A stretch of DNA of 64,000 nt. Source: a virus. A program made the position numbers and the translations under genes. Under the pieces are notes generated by a model. It was not told where the DNA came from and made no database searches. It saw only the letters and a program-made list of their open reading frames with translations. Below are positions 8,763 through 17,086 of this stretch, in pieces (within the stretch, counting starts at the first letter, position 1; every line of letters begins with the position of its first letter). The stretch covers positions 1-64,000 of the IMG/VR virus record IMGVR_UViG_3300042465_007464. One strand, given 5' to 3'.

Positions 8763-9125
8763 TCAAAATGGTAAATCGTCATCTTCCTCTACTGTCTGTG
8801 GAGTTTCTGAAGTTTCTGTTTTATTAAAATATTCATCTAAGAATCCGCGTTCATACAACATGATTTTTCCTTTGTATGAAGTTGTATCAACTTCAGCTAC
8901 ATCTGTTTTAGCTCCAACTGATTTTGCGTAATCATATATTTTAGCACCTACACCTGTTGCGGGAGTCCGTTTACCTAAATATTCAAATACAGAAATCATT
9001 TCCGTTGAACGGTCGTATGTTGTAACGTTTGCGATATCCGTTACGATTTCGCCATCAATCGGTGTTGCTGTCAATGTATACAACATTCCATTTTCTTGCC
9101 AACTGGCTACTGTTCTATTCTTCAT
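8763..9125 (-). CDS. Unknown protein with SSB-like acidic C-terminal tip
   Basis: 120 residues from the ATG at 9125; an upstream TTG at 9152 is less likely. The start overlaps the end of queD. The body has short beta strands and a helix (GAKIYDYAKSVGAK), and I do not recognise its family. The last residues, VEEDDDLPF, closely match the DDDIPF tip by which bacterial SSB recruits RecO, PriA, exonuclease I and other repair proteins. The gene lies between queD and queE. It may be a small ssDNA-binding protein or a decoy for SSB partners. Both are inferences. Confidence 0.7.
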   Translation of the reverse strand: MKNRTVASWQENGMLYTLTATPIDGEIVTDIANVTTYDRSTEMISVFEYLGKRTPATGVGAKIYDYAKSVGAKTDVAEVDTTSYKGKIMLYERGFLDEYFNKTETSETPQTVEEDDDLPF

Positions 9126-9591
9126 ATATACTTGAATTGTTATCGTTTTCAAAACATTCTACTTTGATGCATTTGCAACGTCCGGCATCCGTTTTCTCTA
9201 AAACTTCATTGAATTTATCATAAACCAATTTAGCACAAGATTCTGCACCCATTTTATCCATTACACGTAATGAACATAAACCTTCCATTGCCGCAGATTC
9301 AAAGAAATCTAAATATGGGTCATCTTTCTCAATTAACAAGGTATGATCCCACATATAATCCATCCAATCTTTCAAACCATTGCCTTTTGGTGGTGTTTTG
9401 AAACCACCATAATCAACTATCCAATTCATATCATCTAGTTGATTTTCTTCTAATGGTTCGTTCGATGCAAACCATACTTTAAATTTTAATGCGTATCCAT
9501 GTAAAAGCTCACAGTGTGAGTGAGATGCTCTCCATTGTCTTAAAGCAACGGAATAGTTTTCAAATAGTTTTGTTGAAATGTATCTTGCCAT
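9115..9591 (-). CDS. queD: QueD-like 6-carboxytetrahydropterin synthase
   Basis: A 158-residue member of the 6-pyruvoyl/6-carboxytetrahydropterin synthase family. SHSHCELLHGYALKFKVWF (residues 23-41) contains the likely catalytic Cys27 and a zinc-ligand His31. WIVDYGGFK and WDHTLLIEKDDP are the usual downstream motifs. The classical LHGH reads LHGY here, so one canonical zinc ligand is replaced and His24 or His26 may substitute. The enzyme turns dihydroneopterin triphosphate, made by FolE (12162-12869), into the substrate of QueE. It belongs to the 7-deazaguanine pathway. Confidence 0.87.
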   Translation of the reverse strand: MARYISTKLFENYSVALRQWRASHSHCELLHGYALKFKVWFASNEPLEENQLDDMNWIVDYGGFKTPPKGNGLKDWMDYMWDHTLLIEKDDPYLDFFESAAMEGLCSLRVMDKMGAESCAKLVYDKFNEVLEKTDAGRCKCIKVECFENDNNSSIYEE

Positions 9592-9594
9592 TTT

Positions 9595-9855
9595 TTAATT
9601 TATTTTATCGTAAGTTAATTCAAAGATGTCAGGTTTGCATGGATAGAATTCTCCTTTAATACCTTTTATAACGTAATCGTTCCAAGAGATTTCCATATCT
9701 CCTTCTAGAGTTTTTATGTAGTGGTATAATCCTTCTCCATCCTCTGTAGGAACAACCAATAAGTTATCCCCCAACATATCATACACCTCTTGAATGTTTT
9801 GAGATATAAACTGTACTGCTTCGATCTCTACTGGTTTTTTTCTATATCTTCCCAT
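9595..9855 (-). CDS. Small conserved phage protein, PGDYG-like
   Basis: An 86-residue protein beginning MGRYRKKPVEIEAVQF and ending in a block around IKGIKGEFYPCKPDIFELTY. This arrangement, with YRKKPVxIEA at the start and EFYPCKPDIF near the end, is frequent in small phage proteins of the PGDYG type, whose biochemical role I do not know. It lies four bases upstream of queD and four bases after the preceding gene, inside a tightly packed operon. No catalytic residues can be named. Confidence 0.75.
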   Translation of the reverse strand: MGRYRKKPVEIEAVQFISQNIQEVYDMLGDNLLVVPTEDGEGLYHYIKTLEGDMEISWNDYVIKGIKGEFYPCKPDIFELTYDKIN

Positions 9856-9859
9856 AATT

Positions 9860-10279
9860 TTATTTCGATGTTATTGTGTCGTGTTGATAATCTTCTGGTT
9901 TGGACGTTTGCATAGAACATTTAACTACATTGTAAGTAGTAAATGGACGTGTAACTATTTTTACGATGTCATGTTTTTTCAACATTTCTAATTCCGGACA
10001 ATCCAATGATAACATAATGCGACAACGATTAAATATTGTAGGTGGAATCGTTTTCATTAATTCTGGAGTAGTTTCAAGCGTAACAATTTGTTTATTTTCT
10101 AAACACAATTCAATCACAGTCCACATTGTACTTGTTACCTTTTCTAAATAACTTATACAAAAATAAACGTGTGGATAAAACTCAGCTTCATCGGGGACTG
10201 TGGTCCGAACAAAACAAGTTTCTACATCTGCTAATGGTCCTTCAGTTTCTTTACCGAAAAAGTATGGCTTTCCAAACAT
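9860..10279 (-). CDS. Hypothetical protein
   Basis: 139 residues from the ATG at 10279. A longer reading from 10327 would pass through the promoter at 10292-10320, so the later start is preferred. It is a mixed alpha/beta protein with several Cys (FCISYLEK, IELCLENK, NRCRIMLSLDC) and no recognisable domain. Its position upstream of the PGDYG-like protein and QueD, with its own promoter, makes it the first gene of the QueD-QueE-thioredoxin-chaperonin unit. Function unknown. Confidence 0.65.
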   Translation of the reverse strand: MFGKPYFFGKETEGPLADVETCFVRTTVPDEAEFYPHVYFCISYLEKVTSTMWTVIELCLENKQIVTLETTPELMKTIPPTIFNRCRIMLSLDCPELEMLKKHDIVKIVTRPFTTYNVVKCSMQTSKPEDYQHDTITSK

Positions 10280-10291
10280 ATTTTTTATTTT

Positions 10292-10320
10292 AATATAATG
10301 AATTTTCTTTGATATTCCAA
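10292..10320 (-). promoter_or_regulatory. Promoter, TTGGA-18-TATATT class
   Basis: On the minus strand TTGGA (10320-10316), an 18-base gap, then TATATT (10297-10292). The ATG is 12 bases downstream, leaving a leader of only about five bases with no ribosome binding site. It reads the gene ending at 9860 and those behind it. Confidence 0.75.
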
Positions 10321-11232
10321 TCACCATCTCAGATAACTTCGAACAAATGGTTCGTCTCCTGTTCGTTCAACACTTTCTGCAAAAGCACGTTCAAAGTCTG
10401 AAGCGTGATATTCATGCGTCCATACCCAATCTAAATCAAATATCGAATTAGATAACGATGCCGCACGTTCCATGCACATTTTAAAGTTTGTAGTTCTCGG
10501 AGACGGAAATATGAACATGTAATTGTTCCATAATTCTTTGAAGAAATTAGTTTGAATGTCAGCATCGAATGATGCAGCTAAACATATAACGGCACCGGTA
10601 TCAGCAATTTGCATTATGTCATCATACACAGATGCCTTGCCGGTTAATTCTACAATGTTTTTAAACTTGATGCCTAATTCTTTTATTTGATGCATTGTTA
10701 CTTGTTTAGCACCTAATGCGTTCCATTGCGTTGCGTTATGCGTACCAATTACATAAATTTCAAGCATCGGATTCATCAATCGCATATATTGTGCTGCAAT
10801 GTTAGAAACAAAGCCAGATCCTATAAACAATATGCGATTACCATGTGCATGTTCATACATTTGATGTCCGATGTTAACAGAACAAGCAACTGGTTCAATA
10901 ATATTTTTTGGAGTCACTGAATCTACATGAACTGTATTGATTTCCGTTGCATAAAACCATTGTGAATATGCTGGGTCGCAACGCGATGCTACTAAATCAC
11001 CTACTACGAAATCACGTATCTTATCACCAACACGTGCAACTCGACCCAATGATTCATGTCCAAAATGTCCAAACGGTATTCCAATTTTACCTAAATACTG
11101 GTCTATATCGCTACGACAAATTCCTGTATAAATGGATTCAATCAACATTTCATTTGGTTGCATTTCGCCCAAATCATATTCATATTCGCGAATTTCACGA
11201 TTTCCGTAGCTGTGTAGTATTTTAGTTTTCAT
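10321..11232 (-). CDS. Zinc-type medium-chain dehydrogenase/reductase
   Basis: A 303-residue MDR protein. It has the catalytic-domain start GICRSDIDQYLG (about 37-48), the zinc-site segment FGHESLGRVARVGD (about 57-70) with the GHE motif, and a Rossmann segment ILFIGSGFVSNIAAQYM near residue 133. This family oxidises polyol or sugar alcohols with NAD(P). It overlaps the Gfo/Idh-type oxidoreductase by 11 bases, so the two probably act in sequence on a sugar. The product might feed the glycosyltransferase at 2200-3207, but the sequence does not prove a pathway. It is somewhat shorter than typical MDR enzymes (about 340). Confidence 0.85.
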   Translation of the reverse strand: MKTKILHSYGNREIREYEYDLGEMQPNEMLIESIYTGICRSDIDQYLGKIGIPFGHFGHESLGRVARVGDKIRDFVVGDLVASRCDPAYSQWFYATEINTVHVDSVTPKNIIEPVACSVNIGHQMYEHAHGNRILFIGSGFVSNIAAQYMRLMNPMLEIYVIGTHNATQWNALGAKQVTMHQIKELGIKFKNIVELTGKASVYDDIMQIADTGAVICLAASFDADIQTNFFKELWNNYMFIFPSPRTTNFKMCMERAASLSNSIFDLDWVWTHEYHASDFERAFAESVERTGDEPFVRSYLRW

Positions 11233-12175
11233 TGATTAACGTTTTTATTAAAGTTGTGCAATCTTCCGTTTTCATGCTTCGTATTGTATCTTGTATCATT
11301 TCATCACAATACACGTTGTATTCATATGAAGCCGAATCCATTTCCATGTTCATGTATTCTACTAACATGTATTCATATGCCGATTCCGGACATAATCCAG
11401 TTTCAAATTTAATGCGAGAACCATCATTGAATTTCAAATTCCACGAAATGTAATCTTTTGGAACATCCATCTTCCAAGTTGCTGCACAACGTATTTGACA
11501 ATTTCCATGACGCGTTTCATAATAACATTGATCTTCAACATCATAAGTTCCGTTAGGATCGTAATTGCCCCATGTAGTTGCTGCTAAATCTGACAATTCA
11601 TAATGCTGATAACGATATGCCTTTTCATCAGCCGTTGTGCTAATGTAAGAAGTATTTAAAATACCACAAACCACACTTAACAAATGTGGTAACAAATCTA
11701 AATGAACTCCACCCATTGCTTTGGAACGTGTGGTAAACCAACTACCAGGTCCTGGTACTCTGTCTCGATTCACCCACAATAAATCTATTCCAACAAGTTT
11801 ATGTCTAAATGATTGAAATGACATCGTCTCATCGCGGAACATGTTGTTCTTTACCATGAAGATTGCATGTTTCGGATAATTGGTTCGAAACTGTCTCCAA
11901 TCCATTAAACTAGCAAATCCGGGTTTTTCTACAACAATTCTTTTAGTATGTATCGTTAACGCTTTAGCAATGGATTCATGCGTATAATTAGGTGTGCAAA
12001 TAATTGCCATATCATACCTAATTGCTAACGGTATATCCGTTACATCAGCATAATCTGCGTTACATGAAGGATTTGGATCGACTGTCGTAACGTGCCAACC
12101 CAAATCTTCGCAAACGCCTTGATATAGGCGACCCATACCTAAACCTACAACAAGAACTTGTTTAGACTTTGCCAT
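11222..12175 (-). CDS. Gfo/Idh/MocA-family oxidoreductase
   Basis: A 317-residue protein with the N-terminal NAD(P)-binding Rossmann fold (VLVVGLGMGRLYQGV, residues 8-22), the IICTPNYTHESIA segment and VVEKPGFAS near residue 80. The EKP motif is characteristic of this family. GGVHLDLLPHLLSVVCG near 155 is the catalytic-domain helix with conserved Asp and His. Members oxidise or epimerise sugars. The gene overlaps folE by 14 bases and the MDR dehydrogenase by 11, so it is translationally linked to both. Substrate unknown. Confidence 0.87.
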   Translation of the reverse strand: MAKSKQVLVVGLGMGRLYQGVCEDLGWHVTTVDPNPSCNADYADVTDIPLAIRYDMAIICTPNYTHESIAKALTIHTKRIVVEKPGFASLMDWRQFRTNYPKHAIFMVKNNMFRDETMSFQSFRHKLVGIDLLWVNRDRVPGPGSWFTTRSKAMGGVHLDLLPHLLSVVCGILNTSYISTTADEKAYRYQHYELSDLAATTWGNYDPNGTYDVEDQCYYETRHGNCQIRCAATWKMDVPKDYISWNLKFNDGSRIKFETGLCPESAYEYMLVEYMNMEMDSASYEYNVYCDEMIQDTIRSMKTEDCTTLIKTLINEN

Positions 12176-12869
12176 ATCCTTTTATAAATTCATAAAATTC
12201 AAATCGAGTACTAGATTCATCCATAAATGCTCCGGACAATTTCGCAGTTTTCATTGAAGCACCACCATGCTTAACTCCACGACATTGTACACAGTTATGC
12301 GTAGCTTCAATCATTACAGCAACACCTTTGTTATCTTCAATCAACTCACTGATTGCGTGATGAATTGCTACTGTTAATTGTTCTTGAATTGCACCACGTC
12401 TGCCAAATGTTTCTACAACACGATTCAATTTACTCAATCCAATCACATTGCCATTTTCTGCTGGAATATACGCAACATGGACGAGTCCTAAAATGGTCTG
12501 ATGATGATGACTACACATGGAAGTTAATGGAATACCTCCTTCAAATACAATACCATCATATCCATCACTTGGAAATGCCGTTATTCCTGACATCGGGTTG
12601 TATCTACCAGCCCATAAATCATTTACATATGCTTTTGCAACTCTACGTGGAGTATCTGCTGAGTTAGGATCTTGTTCCCAAGCTACACCTAATGCACGTA
12701 AAAATTCACCATAATGGTGTGCTGCATTATCAATAATTTCTTGCTTTTCTTCTTGCGTTAATTCGGCATCTGGTCCGAATATTGTTTGTTTAACTGCTAA
12801 TTGCGTTGAAATACCATTAGCAAAACCAGATTGAACTAGTTCTAAGTTTTTTCTTTGTTTATCTGTCAT
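12162..12869 (-). CDS. folE: GTP cyclohydrolase I
   Basis: A 235-residue FolE. The zinc and catalytic segment TSMCSHHHQTILGLVHVAYIP lies around residues 116-136, GLSKLNRVVETFGRR around 148-162 and the second Cys segment HNCVQCRGVKH near 190. All the metal ligands and the catalytic His are present. The enzyme converts GTP to dihydroneopterin triphosphate, the entry step to both folates and 7-deazaguanines. With QueD and QueE here, deazaguanine DNA is the likely purpose. It has its own promoter at 12888-12916 and a start context of AATAAGTTATG. Confidence 0.95.
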   Translation of the reverse strand: MTDKQRKNLELVQSGFANGISTQLAVKQTIFGPDAELTQEEKQEIIDNAAHHYGEFLRALGVAWEQDPNSADTPRRVAKAYVNDLWAGRYNPMSGITAFPSDGYDGIVFEGGIPLTSMCSHHHQTILGLVHVAYIPAENGNVIGLSKLNRVVETFGRRGAIQEQLTVAIHHAISELIEDNKGVAVMIEATHNCVQCRGVKHGGASMKTAKLSGAFMDESSTRFEFYEFIKGYGKV

Positions 12870-12887
12870 AACTTATTTATTACTTTA

Positions 12888-13679
<792 letters not shown>

Positions 13680-13688
13680 ATTTGCCTT

Positions 13689-13702
13689 TTAATATAAATA
13701 TG
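13689..13702 (-). promoter_or_regulatory. Late-type promoter motif
   Basis: Minus strand ATATTTATATTAA, followed by AAAAGG and the HNH gene start ten bases later. It matches the motif seen before capsid and tail genes. Confidence 0.6.
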
Positions 13703-13735
13703 GGGCTTAAGACATTTTTCACCGCCATACGGAAA

Positions 13736-15592
13736 CTATTTTACTTCGCATGCACCTCCGCTGCATGCTAACTCCCCAGATAAATCGGTATTGTCATCTA
13801 ATTCGATAACCTGCGATAAATCTATATTCGATAAACTCTTAAATAATCGTTCGTACTCTTCTTTAGTACAATCTTCGAATGGGCTTTGCATATACGTATG
13901 ATCCGAATATGGTAAAACCGATAAACCGTTGTAATGTTTACGATTTTCCCACATCCATTCTCCTGCCAAGTCCCATTCATCTGCTTTAAGTGAAACTGTT
14001 GCCGATACATTGTGAGTGTTATTACCTGAACGATGTCCTGGTTTAACCCATTCTAAATGTACCTTTTTGATACGATCCAATAATTGGAATGGAGATTCTG
14101 TTCTCATGATTGCACCGTCCGGAGCTTTTTGTGGAATAGAAATTACTGCAGTATCATGTGGACGGAAATATTCATCTTCAATTAGTTCTGGGTGATTAAT
14201 TGACAAGTATGAATAAATTGCTTCATTCTTACCTACACGGATTCTACGAATATAGAAATCATTGTGCCATGCGTGAATACCTGATGATGTTCCTAATGCC
14301 AATGATGTTGTACCTGCCGGTTTAACTGTGGTAGTACGTGCTGATTTGTTGATGCCAATCAATTCTGCAACTCTTGCATTTTCCTCTTTTACTACCGTTG
14401 CAGCTGCTTTCATGTCATAACCCAAAACCGTACCAGATCCAATACCTGTCATCGATACTCCAATCAACGCATCTTTCTCAGTTGTACGTTGCCAAATTGG
14501 ACGAAGGTAATGGAAATTAGTATATCCTGCTTGAAGCGTACCAATAAATGCCGCTGCACGTACTCGTGCTTCTAAATCTTCTTGCGATTCAATATCCGAA
14601 GCATTAACTTCGCATAAATTACAGAATTGGAATGGACGTAGTGCAATTTCACAACACGGATTAGTTCCCCAATCTTTATCATTAGTCAAATAAATTCCCG
14701 GTTCTCCTGCTCCCGACAATTCAACTCGTTTCCACAAATCCATGAAAAAGTCTTTTGTCAATTTGTGACGCATCAATGTTGCTGAGTTATTAGCACGTCC
14801 TCGTTGTGGGTTGTTTTCCCACCAATTCCCTGATTTACATGCAATCATTTCTTCATCATCTGCCGAAAACAATGAAATAAGTGCTGCTCTACGGATACCA
14901 CCTGCCAATACTGCATCTGCAACGTGACAAACCATGTCATGAACTTCAATTGGAGATAGTTTATCGCCATCTTCTTTAGCATCTAAAATACCTTGAAGCT
15001 TAATCAAACATTCTTTAAGTGGTTGCGGGCCTGGTGCTTTACCACCTGATGTAACTAATCTTGCACCTTTTTGGCGAATGTCTGAAAAATCAAATGCAAA
15101 TGATGAACCTGCAGTAAAATAAGATTTAACAAGTACTTTAACCGCATCGGCCCATCCTTCAATTGAATCTGCAATTAAATAACGACGCGTTCTTTTTGCG
15201 TTTGGTTTACGAATTTCTGGTAATTTTTCTACATGATGTTTTTGTACTGAATATCCAACGCCAGTACCACCTAACAACAAGAACATTGCTTCACCAAATG
15301 CACGATAGTCGTCAATTGGCAAATATGCACAGTTATAAATTCGGTTTGGGGAGATTTCAATTGGTTTACCACCAAATTGTAAACTACGCATTGAAGGTAA
15401 TATTTTTTTATCATAAACAAAACGATATGCCGATTCTATTTCTCCTGCTAATGCTGGATACTTCTTCAAGTGCATTTCCTTGTTTCTTGTAACTAATTCC
15501 TCCCAAGTCTCGCGTCGATTGAGCTCAGGGATGTACTTGGCATATTTCATATACACCGTAATTTCCGATAAGATTTGATTTGAAATCTCCAT
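13736..15592 (-). CDS. nrdJ: Class II (adenosylcobalamin-dependent) ribonucleotide reductase
   Basis: The 618-residue protein is a monomeric class II-type reductase. It has MRSLQFGG and IYNCAYLP near residues 64-92 (first active-site Cys), LGGTGVGYSVQ near 107, ANNSATLMR near 267, NPCCEIALRPFQFCNLCEVN near 312 (radical and proton-donor Cys region) and KPAGTTSLALGTSSGIH near 426. The C-terminal CSGGACEVK is the redox-shuttle Cys pair for thioredoxin. It makes deoxynucleotides without oxygen or a second subunit but needs B12. It is shorter than the about 740-residue Lactobacillus enzyme. A terminator and late-type motif separate it from the helicase. Confidence 0.92.
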   Translation of the reverse strand: MEISNQILSEITVYMKYAKYIPELNRRETWEELVTRNKEMHLKKYPALAGEIESAYRFVYDKKILPSMRSLQFGGKPIEISPNRIYNCAYLPIDDYRAFGEAMFLLLGGTGVGYSVQKHHVEKLPEIRKPNAKRTRRYLIADSIEGWADAVKVLVKSYFTAGSSFAFDFSDIRQKGARLVTSGGKAPGPQPLKECLIKLQGILDAKEDGDKLSPIEVHDMVCHVADAVLAGGIRRAALISLFSADDEEMIACKSGNWWENNPQRGRANNSATLMRHKLTKDFFMDLWKRVELSGAGEPGIYLTNDKDWGTNPCCEIALRPFQFCNLCEVNASDIESQEDLEARVRAAAFIGTLQAGYTNFHYLRPIWQRTTEKDALIGVSMTGIGSGTVLGYDMKAAATVVKEENARVAELIGINKSARTTTVKPAGTTSLALGTSSGIHAWHNDFYIRRIRVGKNEAIYSYLSINHPELIEDEYFRPHDTAVISIPQKAPDGAIMRTESPFQLLDRIKKVHLEWVKPGHRSGNNTHNVSATVSLKADEWDLAGEWMWENRKHYNGLSVLPYSDHTYMQSPFEDCTKEEYERLFKSLSNIDLSQVIELDDNTDLSGELACSGGACEVK

Positions 15593-15610
15593 TTTCTGTA
15601 ATCCTTGTTG

Positions 15611-15625
15611 TTAATAATATAAATG
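15611..15625 (-). promoter_or_regulatory. Late-type promoter motif before nrdJ
   Basis: Minus strand CATTTATATTATTAA, about 20 bases before the nrdJ start and right after the terminator at 15635-15664. An ACAAGG ribosome binding site follows. Confidence 0.5.
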
Positions 15626-15634
15626 TTTTTAGAT

Positions 15635-15664
15635 AAAAAAAGGTCGGATATTTCTACCCGAACC
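15635..15664 (-). terminator. Intrinsic terminator
   Basis: Minus strand hairpin GG-T-TCGG / CCGA-CC, with one bulged T, around the loop GTAGAAATAT, then seven T. The loop is identical to that of the terminator at 3602-3633. It ends the helicase transcript. Confidence 0.85.
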
Positions 15665-15667
15665 TAT

Positions 15668-15681
15668 TTAATATAAATATA
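15668..15681 (-). promoter_or_regulatory. Late-type motif downstream of helicase gene
   Basis: Minus strand TATATTTATATTAA directly after the helicase stop and before the terminator, so it does not obviously serve a gene. It may be a relic, or the upstream half of a terminator-promoter unit. Confidence 0.35.
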
Positions 15682-15683
15682 GT

Positions 15684-17051
15684 TTAGCCCAAAGTACTGC
15701 CCATATCTTTGAACTTTTGTGCCAGATTTTTCTTCAAAATGTTCTCGCCAGTTTTCATAGTTTGCGTAGTTTGTTTACCTTGCGTTGTTTGTGGTTCGAA
15801 GAATTGAAATTGACCGTTATTAGTATTGATTTTACTTGGCAAAGTAATACCATCCGGACCAAATCTATTTTTAATTACGTGTCCACGTCCTGTTCCTGAC
15901 ATCTTATCTTCTACTTTTCTGGAAAGCGACATTAAGAAATCAGCAACCATTACTTTTCCGTATGACGACGCAATTTTGTCAGCTTCGATAACATCTTCTT
16001 CCAATGCTGACCTACCTGCTTGCGAAGCTGTCCAAACGGGAATATCATACTCTCCTGCCATACCCCGTAATTCTTCATATAGTTCTTCAAGAGCTTCATG
16101 TTTGTCTTTTTTAGCGTTAATTTTTAACAAGTCACCGTAATCTACAATTACTAGATGTGGCTTTTGTCCTAACATGATGGTTTTTTCTAAATGTGCTTTG
16201 AGTCCCATTACCCCAACTGATTTAGTTGGAAAATATTTCACAATCAAATCACCCATCAATGTTTTCATGCGTTCTTCTACGGTATCCTGATGATGTTTTA
16301 ATGTCTGTGCATTAATACCAGTTAACACGGAGTCATAACGTTGTCCTACATAGTTCTCATTGAGTTCTAATGTATAATGCACTACCGTTTTGCCTGCCTT
16401 AACTGCATTTGCACCAATATTAATAAGCATCCAAGACTTACCAATACCTGCAGGCGCCATCACTACACCCAATTCTCCTGGGGCTAAGCCGCCATCCATC
16501 AAATCATCTATAACGTCCCATCCCGTTGTAATCGTGTGGCGAGACGCTTCCGCATAGCGTGCTTGAATATTAGTTTTATATTCTAATCCAATGTTAGTAT
16601 CAGCACCAGCTTTCATAGCCGAATCAATTTTGCTTTTAATTTCATCGTAGTTACCCATTTTCAAAAGGCTAACCGAATCCATAATTGCATGTTTTATTTC
16701 TTGATTCTTGCAAAACTTAAGAATCTCATCTTTAACAAATGATAAATCATCCGATTCCATGTAGCGGAACACTTCTTTAAGCTGTTCCAAAATTGCTGCC
16801 TTCAATATTGACTCCGGACCATCGTCGCTTAATTCAGTCAATTTAACTTTTAATACGTCTTTAGATGGTGGCGTCTTGTATTCGCCGAAATGTTGTAATA
16901 TAACCTCCATTAACCAACTATTCGCTTCTGATTCGAAATAATCAGCACGAATAATATCTGCAATTTGTTGTAAAAATATTCTATCCGTAAACATTGCGGC
17001 AACAACTTTAACTTGAAAGCCCCAACCATACTCACTTAATTTATCTGTCAT
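15684..17051 (-). CDS. Replicative DNA helicase (DnaB/gp41-like)
   Basis: A 455-residue RecA-fold helicase. Walker A is MAPAGIGKSWM (198-208), Walker B is LVIVDYGDLL (300-309), and a WTASQAGRSA segment near 343 matches the sensor or arginine-finger region of DnaB-family motors. The N-terminal third is helical, as in DnaB and gp41. It unwinds the fork ahead of the polymerase. No primase is visible in the window. The gene starts six bases after a TATAAT box, so its message is expected to be leaderless. It follows the 5'-nuclease gene. Confidence 0.93.
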   Translation of the reverse strand: MTDKLSEYGWGFQVKVVAAMFTDRIFLQQIADIIRADYFESEANSWLMEVILQHFGEYKTPPSKDVLKVKLTELSDDGPESILKAAILEQLKEVFRYMESDDLSFVKDEILKFCKNQEIKHAIMDSVSLLKMGNYDEIKSKIDSAMKAGADTNIGLEYKTNIQARYAEASRHTITTGWDVIDDLMDGGLAPGELGVVMAPAGIGKSWMLINIGANAVKAGKTVVHYTLELNENYVGQRYDSVLTGINAQTLKHHQDTVEERMKTLMGDLIVKYFPTKSVGVMGLKAHLEKTIMLGQKPHLVIVDYGDLLKINAKKDKHEALEELYEELRGMAGEYDIPVWTASQAGRSALEEDVIEADKIASSYGKVMVADFLMSLSRKVEDKMSGTGRGHVIKNRFGPDGITLPSKINTNNGQFQFFEPQTTQGKQTTQTMKTGENILKKNLAQKFKDMGSTLG

Positions 17052-17057
17052 GTAACG

Positions 17058-17086
17058 ATTATATTAAAAATAACTTGTATTTCCAA
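17058..17086 (-). promoter_or_regulatory. Promoter, TTGGA-18-TATAAT class, leaderless
   Basis: On the minus strand TTGGA (17086-17082), an 18-base gap and TATAAT (17063-17058). Only six bases separate the -10 box from the helicase ATG. It begins right after the 5'-nuclease stop codon. Confidence 0.78.

Noticed and set aside
13703-13735. Terminator after nrdJ
   Set aside because: The sequence there shows no stable GC-rich stem followed by T residues.
13736-15592. Intron in the ribonucleotide reductase gene
   Set aside because: The frame is continuous with all motifs in order; the neighbouring HNH gene is separate and has its own start.
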